In this document: positions 4,171 to 5,619 of the stretch, piece by piece | Position numbering within the stretch: position 1 is the first letter of the stretch | Layout of the letters: each line of letters starts with the position of its first letter | NCBI GenBank assembly: GCA_009927565.1 | Contig: RFMT01000176.1 | Span: 1 to 5,619, forward strand | Reading direction: 5' to 3' | Length of the DNA stretch: 5,619 nt | Origin: Acidimicrobiia bacterium | GTDB taxonomy: Bacteria; Actinomycetota; Acidimicrobiia; Acidimicrobiales; Ilumatobacteraceae | The notes under the pieces: model-generated | What the model saw: only the letters and a program-made list of their open reading frames with translations | What the model was told of the DNA's origin: nothing | Databases searched by the model: none | Position numbers and translations under genes: made by a program

Positions 4171-5100
4171 TCAGTAACCAAAAACTGAATCGACAGTTAA
4201 GCGCGCACCATTTAGCCACTCTTCAATCTTCATTTCAGACTTGCCCTCTGGCTGAACTTCAATCAGCGAAACTGCTCCTCTACTAGTTGATACGTAGCAA
4301 TGGGTTTTGTCCACCGCACAAACCTGACCAGGTTTCGATTCGCTCGAAAATTCACCCACAACGCGAGCGCTTAATATCTTTATTCGACGCCCATTGATAA
4401 ATGTAAACGCGCCACCAACACGCACCTGTCGACCGATTTGCTCTGCCGAATTACCCCAGTCGATCTGAAGATCAACGGGCTTGATTTTTTTCGCATAACT
4501 CGGTGTGCCAGTCTGGATAACCCCATTTCCAAATCCGTTCTCGATTTTCTCCAACAACAACTTGACAGCAACTACATTGAGTTTTGACTTGAGTGACTCG
4601 ACATCATCATCGTGGTCAATAGCGACTTCTTGTCGCGCGTAAACCTCGCCCTCATCGAGTCCTTCAACGACACGCATGATGCACACACCAGTAATGTCAT
4701 CGCCAGCCAAAATTGCGCGCTCAACCGGCGCGGCCCCGCGCCATCGTGGCAGAAGCGAAAAGTGAACATTGACCATCGGTATCTGCGACAAAACTTCTGT
4801 AGAAATCAACTCTCCGAATGCGACAACAATGCCGATCAGGTTCTTCTTGTCTCTAGCAACAGTTAGAGCATCGGAAACTTCGTGTGAAACAGGTAAGTCG
4901 AGTTTTTGTGCAGCAACCTTCACAGGGCTTGCAGAAACTTCGTTTCCCCTACCCCTGCGCACGTCTGGTCGGGTCACAACCAATTCAACTTTGAATCCGC
5001 CTTCAACTAGCGCTTCGAGGTATGGAACAGCGGTCTGAGGTGTTCCAAAAAACACAAAACTTGACGCACCTGCACTTGGCAGTGGCGCAAGTGAACTCAC
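4171..5100 (-). CDS. fmt: Methionyl-tRNA formyltransferase
   Basis: Fmt transfers the formyl group of 10-formyltetrahydrofolate to Met-tRNA-fMet, the substrate of bacterial initiation. The 309-residue product is of usual length. The N-terminal Rossmann-type domain begins with FVFFGTP (15-21) and RPDVRRGRG (44-52). The catalytic signature is VNVHFSLLPRWRGAAPVERA (110-129), with N111 and H113, followed by GVCIMRVVEGLDEGE, whose D149 corresponds to the catalytic Asp. The C-terminal OB-like tRNA-binding domain starts after YAKKIKPVDLQIDW (202-215) and includes GGAFTFINGRRIKI (229-242). The start is GTG at 5100, overlapping the def TGA as GTGA, so translation is probably coupled; no good SD is seen. 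It gives a few residues more before FFGTP than E. coli Fmt has. The gene faces the DUF1844-like gene tail to tail with no visible terminator in the 17-nt gap. Confidence 0.97.
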   Translation of the reverse strand: MSSLAPLPSAGASSFVFFGTPQTAVPYLEALVEGGFKVELVVTRPDVRRGRGNEVSASPVKVAAQKLDLPVSHEVSDALTVARDKKNLIGIVVAFGELISTEVLSQIPMVNVHFSLLPRWRGAAPVERAILAGDDITGVCIMRVVEGLDEGEVYARQEVAIDHDDDVESLKSKLNVVAVKLLLEKIENGFGNGVIQTGTPSYAKKIKPVDLQIDWGNSAEQIGRQVRVGGAFTFINGRRIKILSARVVGEFSSESKPGQVCAVDKTHCYVSTSRGAVSLIEVQPEGKSEMKIEEWLNGARLTVDSVFGY

Positions 5101-5618
5101 GACAGTCTTAGATGCGTCGGTTCGCTTTCGATCTTGTTTTCTTCGCGTCGACGATATTCGGCGAGCGCTTGCTTCCGCTGATCGGGAGTCATTCGCTCAA
5201 ACATCAATACGCCTTGCAGGTGATCAATTTCGTGTTGAAACAGTCGCGCCAACAGCTCATCGGCCTCAATTTGAATCGTGTTGCCATCTAAATTTGTCGC
5301 CTCGACAAGAACGAGCTTCGGGCGCAACATTTCGACATAAAGCCCCGGTATTGAAAGGCATCCTTCGTCATAAACCCACTCGCCACTCGACTCGACGATC
5401 TTTGGATTGATCAAGACTTGCGGTTGATCATCAACGTCATAAACAAAGAGTTGCTTTTGAACGCCAATTTGTGGTGCCGCAAGACCAATGCCTGGCGCTT
5501 GGTACATAACTTCGAACATCTCGTCAGTGAGTTTGATCAACTTCGAGTCGATGTTTGTGATCTCGGCGGCACACGTCTTTAAGACTGGGTCGCCAAAGGT
5601 GCGGATGTCGTAACTCAC
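5097..5618 (-). CDS. def: Peptide deformylase
   Basis: Def is the metalloenzyme that removes N-formyl groups from nascent proteins at the ribosome, undoing the modification made by Fmt. The 173-residue product carries all three family motifs: GIGLAAPQIG (43-52, with Q50), EGCLS (85-89, with metal ligand C87) and HEIDH (129-133, with metal ligands H129/H133 and general base E130). After the last motif come LQGVLMFERM and a charged tail. The start GTG (5618-5616) lies one base from the window edge; SYDIRTFGDPVLK is a normal Def beginning, so the gene is probably complete, although an upstream start cannot be excluded and no RBS or promoter is visible. The stop overlaps the fmt GTG by 4 nt. Confidence 0.96.
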   Translation of the reverse strand: MSYDIRTFGDPVLKTCAAEITNIDSKLIKLTDEMFEVMYQAPGIGLAAPQIGVQKQLFVYDVDDQPQVLINPKIVESSGEWVYDEGCLSIPGLYVEMLRPKLVLVEATNLDGNTIQIEADELLARLFQHEIDHLQGVLMFERMTPDQRKQALAEYRRREENKIESEPTHLRLS

Positions 5619-5619
5619 C

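Noticed and set aside
1..5619. CRISPR array, insertion sequence, tRNA or rRNA gene, signs of horizontal transfer
   Set aside because: None seen: no regularly spaced repeats, no transposase, no cloverleaf recognised by eye; gene content and order are those of a conserved core locus.

Overview
This window looks like a bacterial chromosome segment devoted almost entirely to translation. The gene order infC-rpmI-rplT-trmH-pheS-pheT, with a DUF1844-like gene and a def-fmt pair beside it, together with the protein sequences, points to an actinobacterium (Actinomycetota). Base composition is close to half G+C, well below the usual value for that phylum. The PheS C-terminus (ends NDLRFLRQF) and the low GC could fit an aquatic Acidimicrobiia-type lineage, but that placement is a guess. 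I see no mobile element, CRISPR array, tRNA or rRNA gene.

Layout. Nearly everything is on the minus strand. From the right edge come def (peptide deformylase) and fmt (Met-tRNA formyltransferase), coupled by a GTGA overlap. A short plus-strand gene for a DUF1844-like protein faces fmt tail to tail with a 17-nt gap. It diverges from the infC operon across a control region of about 260 nt. That region holds a candidate promoter for each direction, a perfect 14-bp palindrome, a small hairpin and a strong Shine-Dalgarno (SD) sequence. The operon then runs leftwards: infC (IF3), rpmI (L35), rplT (L20), an rRNA 2'-O-methyltransferase of the TrmH/TsnR family, pheS and the first third or less of pheT, which leaves the window at base 1.

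How the genes work together. Fmt formylates initiator Met-tRNA, IF3 proofreads the initiation complex, and Def removes the formyl group from new chains. L35 and L20 build the 50S subunit, the TrmH-family enzyme modifies rRNA, and PheST charges tRNA-Phe. The genes are tightly packed: infC overlaps rpmI by 44 nt, rplT/trmH overlap as CTGA, and pheS/pheT overlap as TGATG.

The most interesting point is start-codon use. Neither infC nor trmH has an ATG, GTG or TTG start that would give the full conserved protein. infC must begin at ATT (or ATA), and its only strong SD lies 41 nt upstream, in front of a 7-codon mini-ORF whose TAG stop overlaps the ATA. trmH appears to begin at CTG, with an AAGGG SD at 9-nt spacing. 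IF3 discriminates against such codons, so the operon may carry IF3-sensitive control at two points. A gene caller limited to the three usual starts would truncate both proteins.
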